Source of the DNA: Collybiopsis luxurians FD-317 M1
Taxonomy: Eukaryota; Basidiomycota; Agaricomycetes; Agaricales; Omphalotaceae
Assembly: GCA_000827265.1 (NCBI GenBank)
Contig: KN834768.1
Coordinates: 480,765 to 544,764 of the forward strand
Reading direction: 5' to 3'
DNA: 64,000 nucleotides
Positions 35,681 through 48,899 of the stretch are shown here, piece by piece. Position numbers and translations under genes: made by a program. The notes under the pieces are model-generated. The model did no database searches, had not been told where the DNA came from, and saw only the letters and a list, made by a program, of their open reading frames with translations. The stretch's first letter is position 1. Each line of letters begins with the position of its first letter.

Positions 35681-37558
35681 TATACGTAGCGACAAATTTG
35701 TTTCTGATTCTCATTGTGAATTCGGGTATGATTCTTATCCATGTCCTTTACCCTCTCCCTCCCCTTTCATATCTTCTCCGCTTTCCCTGCGACGATTTAT
35801 TAACTCATTCATTTTTTTCATTTTTTTCATTTTTTTCTCTTTGTTCGTTTTCAAATGGACTCGAAATCGATGTTCCGAGTTGGTAGAAGACCCCATGGGC
35901 TGGTACAATTCCCTCTGTTAAGCCTGTGTGCTCGTACGTACAATTGCACACCGCCTCGACGCAAAATATTCCCATCACTTGACCATCTCATATACAAGTG
36001 AACATCGAAACACCATTGTGGATTAGGCAGAGGTGTCGAGGTTTGACATGTTCTGCTCAATTCAGTTACTGTATGGGAGGCGCCAAAGATTAGTTTAGCA
36101 ATTCCAGCCGGTTAGGGGTATAAGCGGAGGGAAGGAAGGGACCGGTAACCGGCTGGCATGCGAAACAGCCAAAGATTGCTATATTTGAGCAGCATTGTCT
36201 GTCGCCGTCACTGGGATGTGCACGCGTAATTCGCTGAAAAAGGGAGAAGTATAACTGAACCGCTATACGTTAGAATAAAATGCAGAATGCCCAAATCAAG
36301 TTTACGCTCAGTCTCATTCCTTTGTTCTCAATTCGAAGTCCTACCACACCTGAACATCTCCGATCGCCGTCAAACAGAAAGTGACAGCGAATCTGTCGCC
36401 ACAATTTGAATATCCACTAAGCCAAGCTGTCGATATTGTAAATTATTCTAGAAAATTCTCCGTGCCGGGTATTTTCTTGGTTCAGACAAACGTGTTTTCG
36501 CCAATATCGTATTGTGGCGTAAATACTTACCATATAGGTATGCACACAGAACTTGAAGAATGTCAGAACGAATACGTTCTGATACAATCGAATAGAACAT
36601 GAAGCCGCCGTCGACATTTTCCAGGATTTTGGAACAGTGTTTATATCCTGCTAGTATAAGACCATTAAGGAAGGGGGGAGAGAACTGAACAAATACAAAA
36701 ATCGTACATTCTTGCTTTGTTGTATTACACAATCGGAAGTGAAACAGATAACGGTCTGCGTAAAATTGCTGTCGAGATCTGAATGCATGTTAGTTCGGAT
36801 GCTGTAGAGTACAATCGGAATGGTGTTTCTTGTTGTGTACTCGTACATTGTTCATACAACTTCGACGTATAAATGTAAAGGCATGTAGGTCATTCAATGA
36901 ACGAGTCAAGGAGACGCTTCATCACTTGAACACAAGTTGGTATCTTGCATTGGCGGGGAAGCTCTCATAGACAGGGTCTCGCGGAGTGTCAGAGTTTTAT
37001 TCCACATCGTGGACTGTCAAATAACCGATAGTACATAATTACTTGTATTGAGAGAAATTTATTCAATTGCTCACTCATCTAACTCGATGTACCTGAAAAT
37101 GAAAATGCTCACTATGCATGTCGCCTGGATCAGTGGCACAGATGCATTTGAACGTCGGAACATCGTGCCAAGCTTGATAGCTTGAGTGCGAGTTTCCTTG
37201 TTGGGTACTGTACTAGATTCAATACTACAGCCACATCCAGTAACATTTGAATATTCTGTTCGAGGGCACTTACCCGGGTTGAGATTTGTTCAAGGTCAGA
37301 TGTTGCGTTTGCAGCTGTCCTTCGCTTCATGTCATTGCTGAATGTGCACTGGAAATGCAGGCCTGATGCCTAACAATATGAGGCTGCTTTAGTTGAAATT
37401 TTATACATTGAAAAAACATTCACACATATGCACTGTACAAATTGAGTTTTGGGACTAGACCTTCACAAGCAAGAGAGCCCCATATTTCAGAAACAATTCA
37501 AAGAAAGGGTATAAGAGCTAGACAGAAACGACTGAAATCTTCACTCGAACACACTACC

Positions 37559-38018
37559 ATGCAGTTGAAGCTTGTCTACCTCACCGCTGCTCTTGCTACC
37601 ATTGCATCTGCCAACCCCACTTCTCTCACAGCTCGTGGTCAAGGTGGCCAGTGCATTCCTTCCAGTGATTGCTCCACTGGCCCTGTTCAGTGCTGTGACA
37701 CTTCCTCTGTAGTTGGGAGCAGTGTTGTGGGCAGTATCATTTCCGCCATTGCCCTCACACTCGGCATCACTATCCCTTCTGGTACCCTTGTCGGTTTGAC
37801 CTGCACCAATGTTGTCTCTGGCGGAACCTGGTATTTATTTTTCATACTCTGAGGCTCGAAGTGCTTGCTGAATCTCGTGAACAGTAATAGCCAGGCTGTC
37901 TGCTGCAATGACAACAGCCACAGTAAGCTGCATACCTTCCTTTGTCTCACAATTTTACTGACCAATATCGCATATAGACTCCCTCATCTCGATTGGTTGT
38001 GTCCCGGTCCAACTCTAA
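37559..38018 (+). CDS. Class I hydrophobin A5
   Basis: Exons 37559-37830, 37885-37922 and 37978-38018 give 116 residues, with MQLKLVYL in place of the usual MQFK start. The frame is open further upstream, but the conserved leader places the start at 37,559. The loop reads VVGSSVVGSIISAIALTLG. Gly-Gly-Thr before C5 uses a GGA codon unlike the other copies. All cysteines and splice sites are present. It heads unit 3. Confidence 0.92.
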
Positions 38019-39381
38019 ATATAGTAAATCCTCCCCAGCATATTTCCAGTTGCTAGCTTCTGTTCAGCCCTGCTTCCAGTCTGCAGCATTGGAGCAGGTG
38101 TCGGTTCTCTGTTGGTAGTTCCCTGGTGTGCTGGTTGGAATTCCGCAGTTGTAAACTTGTTATTCTTGGGTTTAAGCGTTGTATTCTCATATGTAAATGT
38201 GAAAATGATATGTTGATGGGCTTTTAGTTGAAATGGAATTTGAGTCTGTTCGACGGAAGGGTGCGTGTAATGTCCAAGATTGAGTTCACGCTTCATAACA
38301 CCTACTGACTGCTGGTCATAATCTTGCCAAAAACATGGTAAAAGTATCCCTTTGGGAGACCCTCCCGGCGTAAATAATCCGATAGATGCAGGGAGCTACT
38401 TACTGTAACAGATGCACATGAGCAACGACGACATAGCATGCCTCTAGATGTATTTCAACACATGATAGTGATCGGGTCTACGCTTTCTTCGTCGCGCGCC
38501 TGAACACTTCCATAGCTCTCTCACTGAAACCGACCATGACGTTCCTTGCTCTCCATTCAAGTTGAATAACCCGACGAGACAAGCAAACGGAGATCCAATG
38601 TCCAATCGACGGCAACTCAGTCCTTGAACGAGAGAGGGATCTACCATCCATTCAAGTGAAGTTCTTGTATATATACGATGTTACTAGTCACGAGTATTCA
38701 TGAACAAAGAGTATGCCATCGTGGTGCGAAATTTCACGCGACGGAGGCTTGACTTTGACCCAGTACATATACTTCCATCGGGATAAGTAAGTACTCAAAT
38801 CCTCAAATGATGGTTTTAATTGATTGACCGAAGTGCGATATTCAGTTATATACCCGGAAAGAAGACACGCATGACCAGGTATGCGATTGCTACAGAGTAA
38901 ATCGTTATGGCGCAATAAGATAGTCAGCACATATTGTGAAGGCGATCAAGGTTCGAATGTTCGAGTAAGTACTTTGACGGGAAAGTTAAAGTTTTTGACG
39001 ATAGGAGATATCTCCGTGTATACATCAGACCACAGTCTAGATCTTGGTCCGATTAATTACAAGCATGCGCTCCATCCCAAACGTAGCTTTACGTTGGTCG
39101 ACTCTACAGCAGAGGCCGATCGCTGGTACATACCGACGTTACCTTTCAAATGTTAAAGAGTTCTCGGCTTAGCTCATGGACTCGATACAGGAACAAAAAC
39201 TAAAGACGTGTATGGTTTTCGAAACATACATTTGTTCAATAGAACCCTTATTACATTACCAATCTCGGTTTCTAGCGCGAGAGTCATCGCTGGCATCTGT
39301 GCTTTCCTAGGCAAGTAAATCACAATTTCCAGCGAGCGAGGGAGATAGGCTGTCAAGATCAGGAATTTGGTGCTGCCGTTG

Positions 39382-39899
39382 TCAAAGCTTGACAGGGTTA
39401 CAGCTGACAGCAATGATTCCGCCTGCGTCAAATTTAAGTAGGTTTAGTATCAGTCGCGTACTCGTAATGACGAATAACGGGATGGAAGCAAGTTTTACGA
39501 TCAAGGACGACTTACCAAAGTTGTTGAGCTCGCAGCACACTGCTTGACCGTCGCCGTCCAAGAGACAAAGAAGTAATTTGAGCAAGTCATATTCAGGAGT
39601 TGGGGCGAGGGCATGAAGAACGAGGAGAGTTGGTATTTAGGAATATGTGAATACCAAGTATTGCCGGGGAGAAAGTTCGTGCAGGTGAGAGCGATGTTAA
39701 TATCCAAAGTAGGGAGGATGATTTTGTGTGAGGCGAGGATGGGGTCTGCGATGCTGCTGGAAGGTTTGGTGAGGGTTTCGCAGCAGAGTGGGCCGCCACC
39801 GATAATGCAGTCGACGGCGGGTTCACAAATTCCGCCTTATTCGGCGGAAGTTAGAGTGGCACTGAAAGCGGGGAAGATGAATGCGAGTTTAAGCTGTAT
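39382..39899 (-). pseudogene. Hydrophobin B3, pseudogene
   Basis: The start codon has become ATA (39,897-39,899), and the Gln21 codon CAA has become TAA. The same Gln21 stop occurs in B6. The rest of exon 1, from GGIC through the C4 region, remains readable, and the intron 1 donor is intact. The intron 1 acceptor is GG (GGACGG) instead of AG. Exon 3 ends VKL, as in B2. Confidence 0.85.
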
Positions 39900-40599
39900 G
39901 GCTGGTTTGTTGGGTGGGTGATTTTGAGAGAAAGGATCGACTAGAAACGGACCGATGAAGGAGTTTGTTCGAGTGAAAGATGACAACCCATTCCCGCAAG
40001 CGATTTCGTATGGTCCATTTTTCAAGTTGTACTTTGGCAATTGAGTTCTTATTCTAGCCGCGTGAGGGCTGACTGTTCTATGTACGTGAGTAAAGGTGAC
40101 TTCATGTCAAGATGTACCAGACGATTCTTTTTCCATGTTCAGTGTGAATATTCAAACGTGACATAAAACGAAATGTTGACTGACGACTGATGTACACGCA
40201 CGTTGTGGTGCCCTTGAAGAGATTTCCAACTGAGCCTGTTTACTCATTGAAACTCTGCCACGATATTGTTCTGAGGAACATCCAGTTGAATTTGAGTAAG
40301 TGAATGGGTGTTTTGAATGGACTCGCGAATGTCATGAACCAATGGTCGATCCTAGCCGTACTTACTCTCTGTCAACTGAGCTTGCGAAGAAATGTGTAGA
40401 TTTTTATTATTTGTAGAAGCAGAGAGCAGAGAGTCCGAGGCCGCCGGCGCTTCTGCGGTAGGTCCGGCAAGTTCCGGAGCGCTCGGAATCTCGCGTCCAT
40501 AGCCGCTCTTTACCTTTTACCTCACTGGCAAGGTAGGATAACCATCGCTTCATCTTCTCATCCTTGTTAGCGATACCTCAACATCCAGAATTATCCCAA

Positions 40600-41365
40600 A
40601 TGTCCCGCCGTCGCGACCCATCATCACTCGTCATCGATATCTTTGACGATGACGAGGAACGATGGTGAGATATGCCTGTCGTTCACGAAGATGAGCTCCG
40701 GGGAAGACAAGAGAGTAAAAAGCAAGGTAAACAAGAAAAGTCTAAGGCGAATTAGACGAGGAAGATCAGAAGAAATATCATTACCGTCCTCACTCAGTTG
40801 ATAAATACACTCCTCCTGGTCTTTCCGGTCTCAGCACGTCCGGGTCAAGACCGTTGGGAGCGCGACTGGGACGACATTGAATACAGATGAGCGGGGTGCC
40901 GATGGAGAGCGAATCCGAGGGGAGAACGGTAGCGGCAAGGCAGTCTTCTAGTTTTTGCATCCTTCTAATTGAAATTGAATTTATCTTCCGGAGCATGAAT
41001 TTTTGAAAGAGGCGAAGCCGATTGATTGCGACACGGTGAAAAATATGGAATAGCGGGCACTCAAGGTCATCGGTTGATTGTATCATCGTATTGAACTAAA
41101 ACAGACGGCTAAAGTGCTTCTTTTCTCTGTCAGTATGAGGCTGTTTAACCTAACTCTAGGTCTCGTCAATCAGATTAGCGCACCATCGAATGCCTTTCCA
41201 AGCACGGCGTCCAACCGACCAACCTCATGCCGACTCTATAAGACGGATGACCCGCCTTCGTATTCGTCACACCTTCGAAGCCTTCATACAACCTTTAAGA
41301 AATTCAAACGATCACGCTTGAGGTTCACTAAACCGGTGCCGGTGCATACGCTGGATATGAGATAG
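40600..41365 (+). pseudogene. F3, broken 5' fragment of the F gene
   Basis: It opens MSRRRDPSSLVIDIFDDDEE and stops with TGA after RW. An extra A/G-rich insertion of about 45 bp (near 40,702-40,747) lies after the GAG CTC CGG G position and is absent from the other units. A deletion joins CRL to the DDPPSYSSHL-type segment. The copy ends at 41,365. Confidence 0.7.
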
Positions 41366-41744
41366 TATACGTAGCGACAAATTTGTTTCTGATTCTCATC
41401 CATGTCCTTTCCCCTCTCCCTCTCTCTCCCCTTTCATATCTCCTCCGCTATTGATTTATTACCTCATTCATGTTTTTTTATCTCTTTGTTCGTTTTCGGA
41501 TGGATTCGAAGTCGATGTTCCGAGTCAGTAAAAGACCCCATGGGCTGGTACAATTCCCTCTGTTAAGCCTGTGCACTCTCATACTTACAATTGTACACCG
41601 CCTCGATGCAAAATATTCCCATCACTTGACCATCTCATATGCAAATGAATATAGAAACACCATTGTGGATTAGGCAGAGGTGTCGAGGTTTGACATGTTC
41701 TGCTCAATTCAGTCACTGTATGGGAGGCGCCAAAGATTAGTCTA

Positions 41745-41808
41745 GCAATGCCAGCCGGTTAGAGGTGTAAGCGGAGGGAAGAAAGGACCGGTAACCGGCT
41801 GGCATTGC
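41745..41808. repeat. 17-bp stem hairpin of the repeat unit
   Basis: gcaatgccagccggtta and its exact reverse complement taaccggctggcattgc flank a 30-bp spacer. Related but less perfect hairpins occur in units 1 (near 30,450), 2 (36,100), 4 (47,488) and 6 (58,628); unit 5 has lost the segment. It lies between the F remnant and the next A gene. Confidence 0.7.
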
Positions 41809-43275
41809 GAGACCAGCTATATTGGAACAGCATTGTCTGTCGCCGTCACCGGAATGTGCACGTGTAATTCGCTGAAAAAGCGAGAAGTATAATTCAACTG
41901 CTATACGTTAGAATAAAATACAGAACATTCAAACTGCAGTATTCAAGTTTACGCTCAGTCTTCGAAATTTGGTTGCAGGTTCACTTCTTTGTTCTCAATT
42001 CGAAGTCCTACACCACACCTGAACATCTCCGATCGCCGTTAAACAGAAAATGACAGCGAATCTGTCGTCACAATTTGAATATCCACTAAGCCAGGCTATG
42101 ATGAATTATTCTAGAAAGTTCTCCGTGTCAGGTATTTTCTTGGTTCAGACAAACGTGTTTTTGCGAAGATCGCATTGTGGCGTAAATCCTTACAATATAG
42201 GTATGCACACAGAACTTGAAGAATGTCAGAACAAATATGTTGTGATACAATCGAATAGAACATGTAGCCGCCGTCGACATTCTTCAAGGTTTTTGAACAG
42301 TGTTTATATCCAGCTAGTATAAGACCATTAAGGAAAGGGGGAGAGAACTGAAGAGACAAATATAAAAATCGTACATTCTTGCTTGTTGTATTACACAATC
42401 AGAAGTAAAACAGATAATGGTCTGCGTAAAATAATCTGCCATAAGGCTCTTAAGTCCGCGAAATTGCTTAGCAAGTGTTGTGGATCGGCGGATATGAATG
42501 CATATTACTTCAGATGCTGTAGAGCACAATTGGAGCAGTGTTTCTTGTTGTGTACTCGTACGTAGTTCATACAACTTCGACGTATAAATGTAAAAGGCAC
42601 ATAGGTCATTCACTGAACGGGTCAAGGAGATGCTTCATCACTTGAACACAAGTTGGTATCTTGCATTGGCAGGGAAGCTTTCATAGACAGGGTCTCGCGG
42701 AGTGTCAGAGTTTTCTTTCACGCCATGCACTGTCAAATGACTGAAAGTACATAATGACTTGTATTGACAAAATATTTATTCACTTGCTCACTCATCTGAC
42801 TCGATGTACCTGAAAATGAAAATGCTCACTATGCATGTCACCTGGATCAGTGGCACAGATTCTTTTGAACATCGGAGCATCGTGCCAAGCACTGATAGCT
42901 TGAGTGCAGGTTTCCTTTTTGGGCATTGTACTGAATTCAATACTACAGCCACGTCCAGTAACATTTGAATATTCTGTTCGAGAGCACTTACCCGGGTTGA
43001 GATTTGTTCAAGGTCAGATGTTGCATTTGCAGCTGTCCTTCGCTTCATGTCCTTGCTGAATGTGCACCGGAAATGCAGGCCTGATGCCTAACAATATGAA
43101 GCTGCTTTCCTTGAAATTTTATACATTGAAAAAAATTCACACATCTGCACTGTGCAAATTGAGTTTTGGGACTAGACCGTCACAAGCAGGATCGCCCCAT
43201 ATTTCAGAAACAATTCAAAGAAAGGGTATAAGAGCTAGACAGAAATGACTGAAATCTTCACTCGAACACACTACC

Positions 43276-43735
43276 ATGCAGTTCAAGCTTATCTACCTCA
43301 CCGCTGCTCTTGCTACCATTGCATCTGCCAACCCCACTTCTCTCACAGCTCGTGGTCAAGGTGGCCAGTGCATTCCTTCCAGTGATTGCTCCACTGGCCC
43401 TGTTCAGTGCTGTGACACTTCCTCTGTAGTTGGGAGCAGTGTCGTGGGCAGTCTCATTTCCACAATTGCCATCACACTTGGCATCACTATCCCCTCTGGT
43501 ACCCTTGTCGGTTTGACATGCACCAATGTTGTCTCTGGCGGCACCTGGTATTTATTTTTAATGCTCTGAGGCTCAAAGTGTTTGCTGAATCTTGTGAACA
43601 GTAATAGCCAGGCTGTCTGCTGCAATGACAACAGCCACAGTAAGCTGCATACCTTCCTTTATCTCATCATTTCACTGACCAATATTGCATATAGACTCTC
43701 TCATCTCGATTGGTTGTGTCCCGGTTCAACTCTAA
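43276..43735 (+). CDS. Class I hydrophobin A6
   Basis: Exons 43276-43547, 43602-43639 and 43695-43735 give 116 residues. The mature protein starts NPTSLTARG. The loop reads VVGSSVVGSLISTIAITLG, close to A5. The gene keeps its CpG sites and coding integrity, although the sequence from about 44,100 onward in the same unit is strongly CpG-depleted. It heads unit 4. Confidence 0.92.
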
Positions 43736-44810
43736 ATATAGTAAATCCTCCCCAGCATATTTCTAATTGCTAGCTTCTGTTCAGCCCTGTTTCCAGTCTG
43801 CAGCATTGGAGCAGGTGTTGGTTCCCTGTTGGTAGTTTCCTGGTGTGCTGGTTGGAGTTCTGCAGTTGTAAACTTGTTATTCTTGGGTTTAAGCATTGTA
43901 TTCTCATATGTAAATTGTGAAAATGATATTTTGATGGGTTTTAGTTGAAATGGAATTTGAGTCTGTTCGACGGAAGGGTGGGTGTAATATCCAAAATTGA
44001 GTTCACAGTTCACAACACCTACTACTGACTGCTGGTCGTAATTGTGCCAAAAACATTGTAAAATTGTCCCTTTGAAAGACCCTCCCAATGTAAATAACCC
44101 AATATATGCTGTGCACCACTGGATATCCGAGTCACTAGTAGCACCTTAGACTGATAAATGTACTAGTAGGGAACCACTTCGATGGTGACTCTTCAGCCCT
44201 TGAACAAGATATTGACTATACATTCTCATGAAATGCTTGTATATATATGCTGTAACTAGTCACAAGTATTCACAGGTAAAGAGTAAACCATTGTGGTGTG
44301 AAATTTCATGCATTGTCATTAATGCAGATTTCAAGAACCCAGTACACATACTTACAATGGGATAAGTGATATATTGCAATTGCTACAGAGCAAATTGTTA
44401 TGATGCAATAAGGTAGTATGTACATATGTTGAAGGCCATCAAGATTTGAATCTTTGAGTACTTTGATAATAGGAGGTTCCTTCATGTATACATCAGACTA
44501 CAGTCTAGATCTTAGTCCAATTAATTATAAGCATACACTCCATCCCAACAGTAGCTTTATGTTGGTTGGCTCTACAGCAGAGGCCGATTGCTGGTACATA
44601 TAGATGTTACCTTTCAAATGTCAAGAGTTCTCGGCTTAATTCAACGACTTGATACAGGAACGAAAACCAAAAACCTATATGATTGTTGAAATATATGTAC
44701 CACTGAAATTTAGTAAGGTTGGTGTCTTAGCTTTGCTAGGCAAGTAACTCACAATTTCCAGCAAGCGAGGGATACAAGCCTTCGAGATCAGGACTTTACT
44801 ACTGCTGTGA

Positions 44811-45313
44811 TCAGAGCTGAACAGGGTTACAACTGACAGCAATGAGTCCATCGGTGCCAAATTTAGGTAGGCTGAGTATCAATCGCATATTTGTAGTGAT
44901 GAATAATGGGATGAAACCAAGTGACAGGCTAAGGATGACTTACCACGATGTTGAGTTCGCAGTACACAGCTTGACTGTCGCCATTCAAGAGACAAAGAAG
45001 TAATTTGAGCAAGTCATATTCAGCAGTTGGGGCGAGGGCATGAGGAATGAGGAGAGTTGGTATATAGGAATATGTGCATACCAAGTATTGCCGGGGAGAA
45101 TGTTTGTGCAGGTTAGAGTGATGTTGATGCCCGGAGTGGGGAGAATGATCTTGTGTGAGGCAAGGATAGGGTCTGCGATGCTGCTGGAAGCTGTGGTGAG
45201 GGTTTCGCAACAGAGTGGGCCGCCACCGGTAATGCAGTCGGCGGCGGGTTCTATTCGGCGGACGTTAGAGTGGCATTGAAAGCAGCGAGGATGAAGGTGA
45301 GTTTAAGCTGCAT
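44811..45313 (-). pseudogene. Hydrophobin B4, pseudogene
   Basis: It carries the same TAG-creating deletion after GCC GAA as B1, and the same loss of the intron 2 acceptor (GCACCG). The intron 1 acceptor is TGG. The intron 1 donor (CTTGGTATGC) and the final VQL-stop remain. Surrounding bases show many TpG/CpA replacements of CpG. The shared lesions make units 1 and 4 sister copies. Confidence 0.85.
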
Positions 45314-46037
45314 GGTTGGTTCGTTGGGTGGGTGATTTTGAGAAAGAGGACCGACTAGAGATGGACCGATGAAGGAGTTTGTTTGAGTGAAAGCTGACAG
45401 CCCACTCCCCCGCAAGCAATTTTGTATGGTCCATTTTTTAAGTTGTACCTTGGCAATTGAGTTCTTAGCTGACTGTTCCATGTACACGAGTAAAGGTGAC
45501 TTCATGTCAAGATGTACTAGACATTTCTTTTTCCATGTTTGGTGTGAATATTCAAACATGACATGAAATGAAAGTTGACTGACAACTGATGACATAAATA
45601 TTGTGGTGCCCTCAAGGAAATCTCAAACTGAGCCTGTCTACTCACTTGTCTACTCATTGAAACTCTGCCATGATGTTCTAAGAAACATCCAGTTGAATTT
45701 GAGTGAGTGAGTGAGTGTTTTGAATGGAGTGGCGAATGAACCAGTGGTCAATCCTAGCCATACTTACTCTCTGTCAATCTCTGTTAACTGGGCTTGCATA
45801 GCGAGAAAATGTGCAGGTTTCTATTATTTGTATTAGCAGAGAGAGAGCAGAGAGTCTGAGGCTGCCGGCACTTATGCGGTAGGTCGGCAAGTTCTGGAGC
45901 GCTTGGAATTTCACATCCATAGCTGCTCCTGAATTTGAAGTTGCACCCCTTTACTTCACCGGTAACGTAGGATGCCCATCGCTTCATCTTCTCGTCCTTG
46001 TTAGCAATAACTCAACATTGATCCATAATCATGCCAA

Positions 46038-47094
46038 ATGTCCCGCCGCCGTGACTCATCACTGGTCATTGATATCTTTGATGATGATGCGGAACGATAG
46101 TGAAACATGCTTGTTGTTCACAGAGATGGGCTCCGGGGTGGATTAGACAAGGAAGATCAGAAGAAATATCATTACTGTCCTCAGTCAGTTGATAAATCCG
46201 CTTCTTTTTCTGGTACTCTTTCCAGTCTCAGCACATCTGGGCCAAGATCGTTTGGAGCGCTACTGGGATGACATTGAATACAGATGAGAGGGGTGCTGAT
46301 AGAGAACAAATCCAAGGGGAGAAGGGTAGCGGCAAGGCAGTCTTCTAGTTTTTGCATCCTTCTAATTAAAATTGAATTTATCTTGCAGAGCATGAATTTC
46401 TGAAAGAGGTGAAGCAGATTGACTGTGACGCAGTGAAAAAATGTAGAATAATGGGCACTCAAGATCATATCATTGTATTGAACTGGAACAGACTAGTAAG
46501 GCATTTCCTTCCTCTGTCAGCATAAGGTTGTTTAACCTGATTCTAGGCCAGTTCAGTTAGATAGTGCATTATTGAATGCCTTTCCAAGCATGAGTCCAAC
46601 TGTAACATTAGAGCGACAAGAGTCACAGTAATGCCACACGAGAGATGGGGGAGAAGGTAGGTGCTCAGGAATGACTGTTGTAAGTGGGGTGATATTCGAG
46701 AGAACCTGCTTCTACGAGTACAACTGAGTTCCTTATATACAAAAAACTAGCTACCCTGTGTCTAAAAGTAGTAAGTACGAGATAACACAAATGATAAGAT
46801 ATGCTAGATGAGATAATCCTAAAAGAAAAGAGTAACAATCATGATGAAGTCACGATTCCATTACACCAACCGACCAACTTCATACTGACTCTGAAACAAA
46901 TGCAAGAAGTTCCAAATCCAGAATGGACTCACACAACATTGTATTTATATGACTTGCCATTGGACCCAGAGACGGATGACCCATCTTTGTATTCCTCACA
47001 CCTTCGAAGTCTTCACACAACTTTTAAGCAATTCAAACAATCACACTCAAGGTTCACTAAACCTGTGCCAGTGCATTCGCTGAATATGAGATAG
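46038..47094 (+). pseudogene. F4, broken 5' fragment of the F gene with LTR insertion
   Basis: It opens MSRRRDSSLVIDIFDDDAER and stops with TAG, followed directly by TGA. The 3' shared segment is split by the 265-bp solo LTR at 46,601-46,865; beyond it the frame resumes (PTNFILTLKQMQEVPNPEWT) and runs open to the common stop at 47,094. CpG loss is evident throughout. Confidence 0.75.
46601..46865. mobile_element. Solo LTR of an LTR retrotransposon
   Basis: The 265-bp segment begins TGTAA and ends TTACA, so it has TG...CA ends within a short inverted repeat, and it is flanked by a perfect 5-bp target duplication ccaac (46,596-46,600 and 46,866-46,870). The other units have a single gtccaaccgacc at this site. 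A TATA-like cttatataca lies inside. No internal retrotransposon sequence is present, as expected after LTR-LTR recombination. Family (Gypsy or Copia) is not determined. Confidence 0.85.
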
Positions 47095-48899
47095 TATATG
47101 TTAGCGACAAATTTGTTTCCAATTCTCATTGTGAATTCGGGTACAATTCTTATCCATGTCCTTTCCCCTCTCCCTTTTCCTCCCTTTCATATCTCCTCTG
47201 CTATTCCTACGACGATTTATTAACTCTTTGTTCATTTTCCAGTGGATTCAAAATTGATGTTCTGAGTTGGTAAAGGACCCCATGGGCTGGTACAATTCCC
47301 TCGATTAAGCCCGTGTGCTCTCGTATGTACAATTGCACACTGCCTCAATGCAAAATATTCCCCTCACTTGACCATCTCATAAGCAAGTGAATATCGAAAC
47401 ACCATTGTGGATTAGGCAGAGGTATTGAGATTTGACATGTTCTGCTCAATTTGGTCACTGTATGGGAGGCACCAAAGATTAGTCTAGCAATGCCAGCCGG
47501 CTAGGGGAGGACTCATAAGCGGCTGGCATTGCGAGACCAGCCAAAGATTGCTATATTTGAGCAGCATTGTCTGTTACCATCACCAGAATGTGCACGTGTA
47601 ACTCAAGTTTACACTCACAGTCTTCGAAATTTGGTTGCAAGTTCACTTCTTTGTTCTCAATTCAAAGTCCTGCACCACACCTGAACATCTCTGATCGTCG
47701 TCAAATAGAAAATGCCAGCGAATCTGTTGCTACAATTTGAATATCCACTCAGACAGGCTGCTCATATTGTGAGTTATTCTAGACAGTTCCCCGTGCCAGG
47801 TGTTTTCTTGGAAATGTGTTTTCGCCAAGATTGTATTGTGGTGTAAATCCTTACCATATACGTATGCATATAGAACTTGAAGAATGTCAGAACAAATAAG
47901 TTATGATAGAACATGTGGCCGCCGTCAACATTCTCCAAGATTTTTGAACAGTTTATATTCAGCTAGTATAAGACCATTAAGGAAGGGGGGAGAGAACTGA
48001 AGAGACAGATACAAAAATTGTACATTCTTGTTTTGTTCTATTACACAATTAGAAGTGAAACAGATAATGGTTTGCATAAAATATTATGCCATAAGGCTCT
48101 TAAGTCCTCGAAATTGCCTAGCAAGTGTTGTGGATCAGATCCAAATGCATATTACTTCAGATGCTGTGGAGTACAATTGGAACGCTGTTTCTTGTTGAGT
48201 ACTTGTATGTAGTTCATACAACTTCGATGTATAAATGTAAAGGCACATAGGTCATTCAATGAATGGGTCAAGGAGACGCTTCTTCACTTGAACACAAGTT
48301 GGTATCCTGCATTGGCGGGGATGTTTTCATAGACAGGGTCTCGCGGAGTGTCAGAGTTTTATTCCACGCCATGAACTGTCAAATGACTGATAGTACATAA
48401 TGACTTGTATTGACAAAAATTTATTCACTTGCCCACTCATCTGACTCGATGTACCTGAAAATGAAAATGCTCACTATGCATATCAGTGGCACAGATTCTT
48501 TTGAATGTCGGAACATCGTGCCAAGCCTGATAGCTTGAGTGCAAGTTTCCTTACTGGGTACTGTACACTACAGCCACATCCAGTAACTTCTGAATATTCC
48601 ATTCAAGGGGACTTACCCGGGTTGAGATTTGTTCAAGGTCAGATGTTGCATTTGTAGCTGTCCTTTGCTTCATGTCATTCCTGAATGTGCACTGGAAATG
48701 CAGACCTGACGCCTAATGATATGAGGCTACTTTACTTGAAACTTTATACATTGAAAAAATATTCACACATCTGCACTGCAAATCGATTTTTGAGACTAGA
48801 CCTTTACAAGCAAGTGAGCCCCATATTTCAGAAACAATTCAAAGAAAGGGTATAAGAGGTAGACGGAAACAACTGAAATCTTCACTCGAACACACTACC

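Noticed and set aside
30765..42322. A shared reading frame (MTANLSPQFEY...) in units 1, 2 and 3 at 30,765, 36,381 and 42,050
   Set aside because: Its start is lost in unit 2, the frame shifts or stops in units 4-7, and no domain is visible. Similarity is explained by recent duplication.
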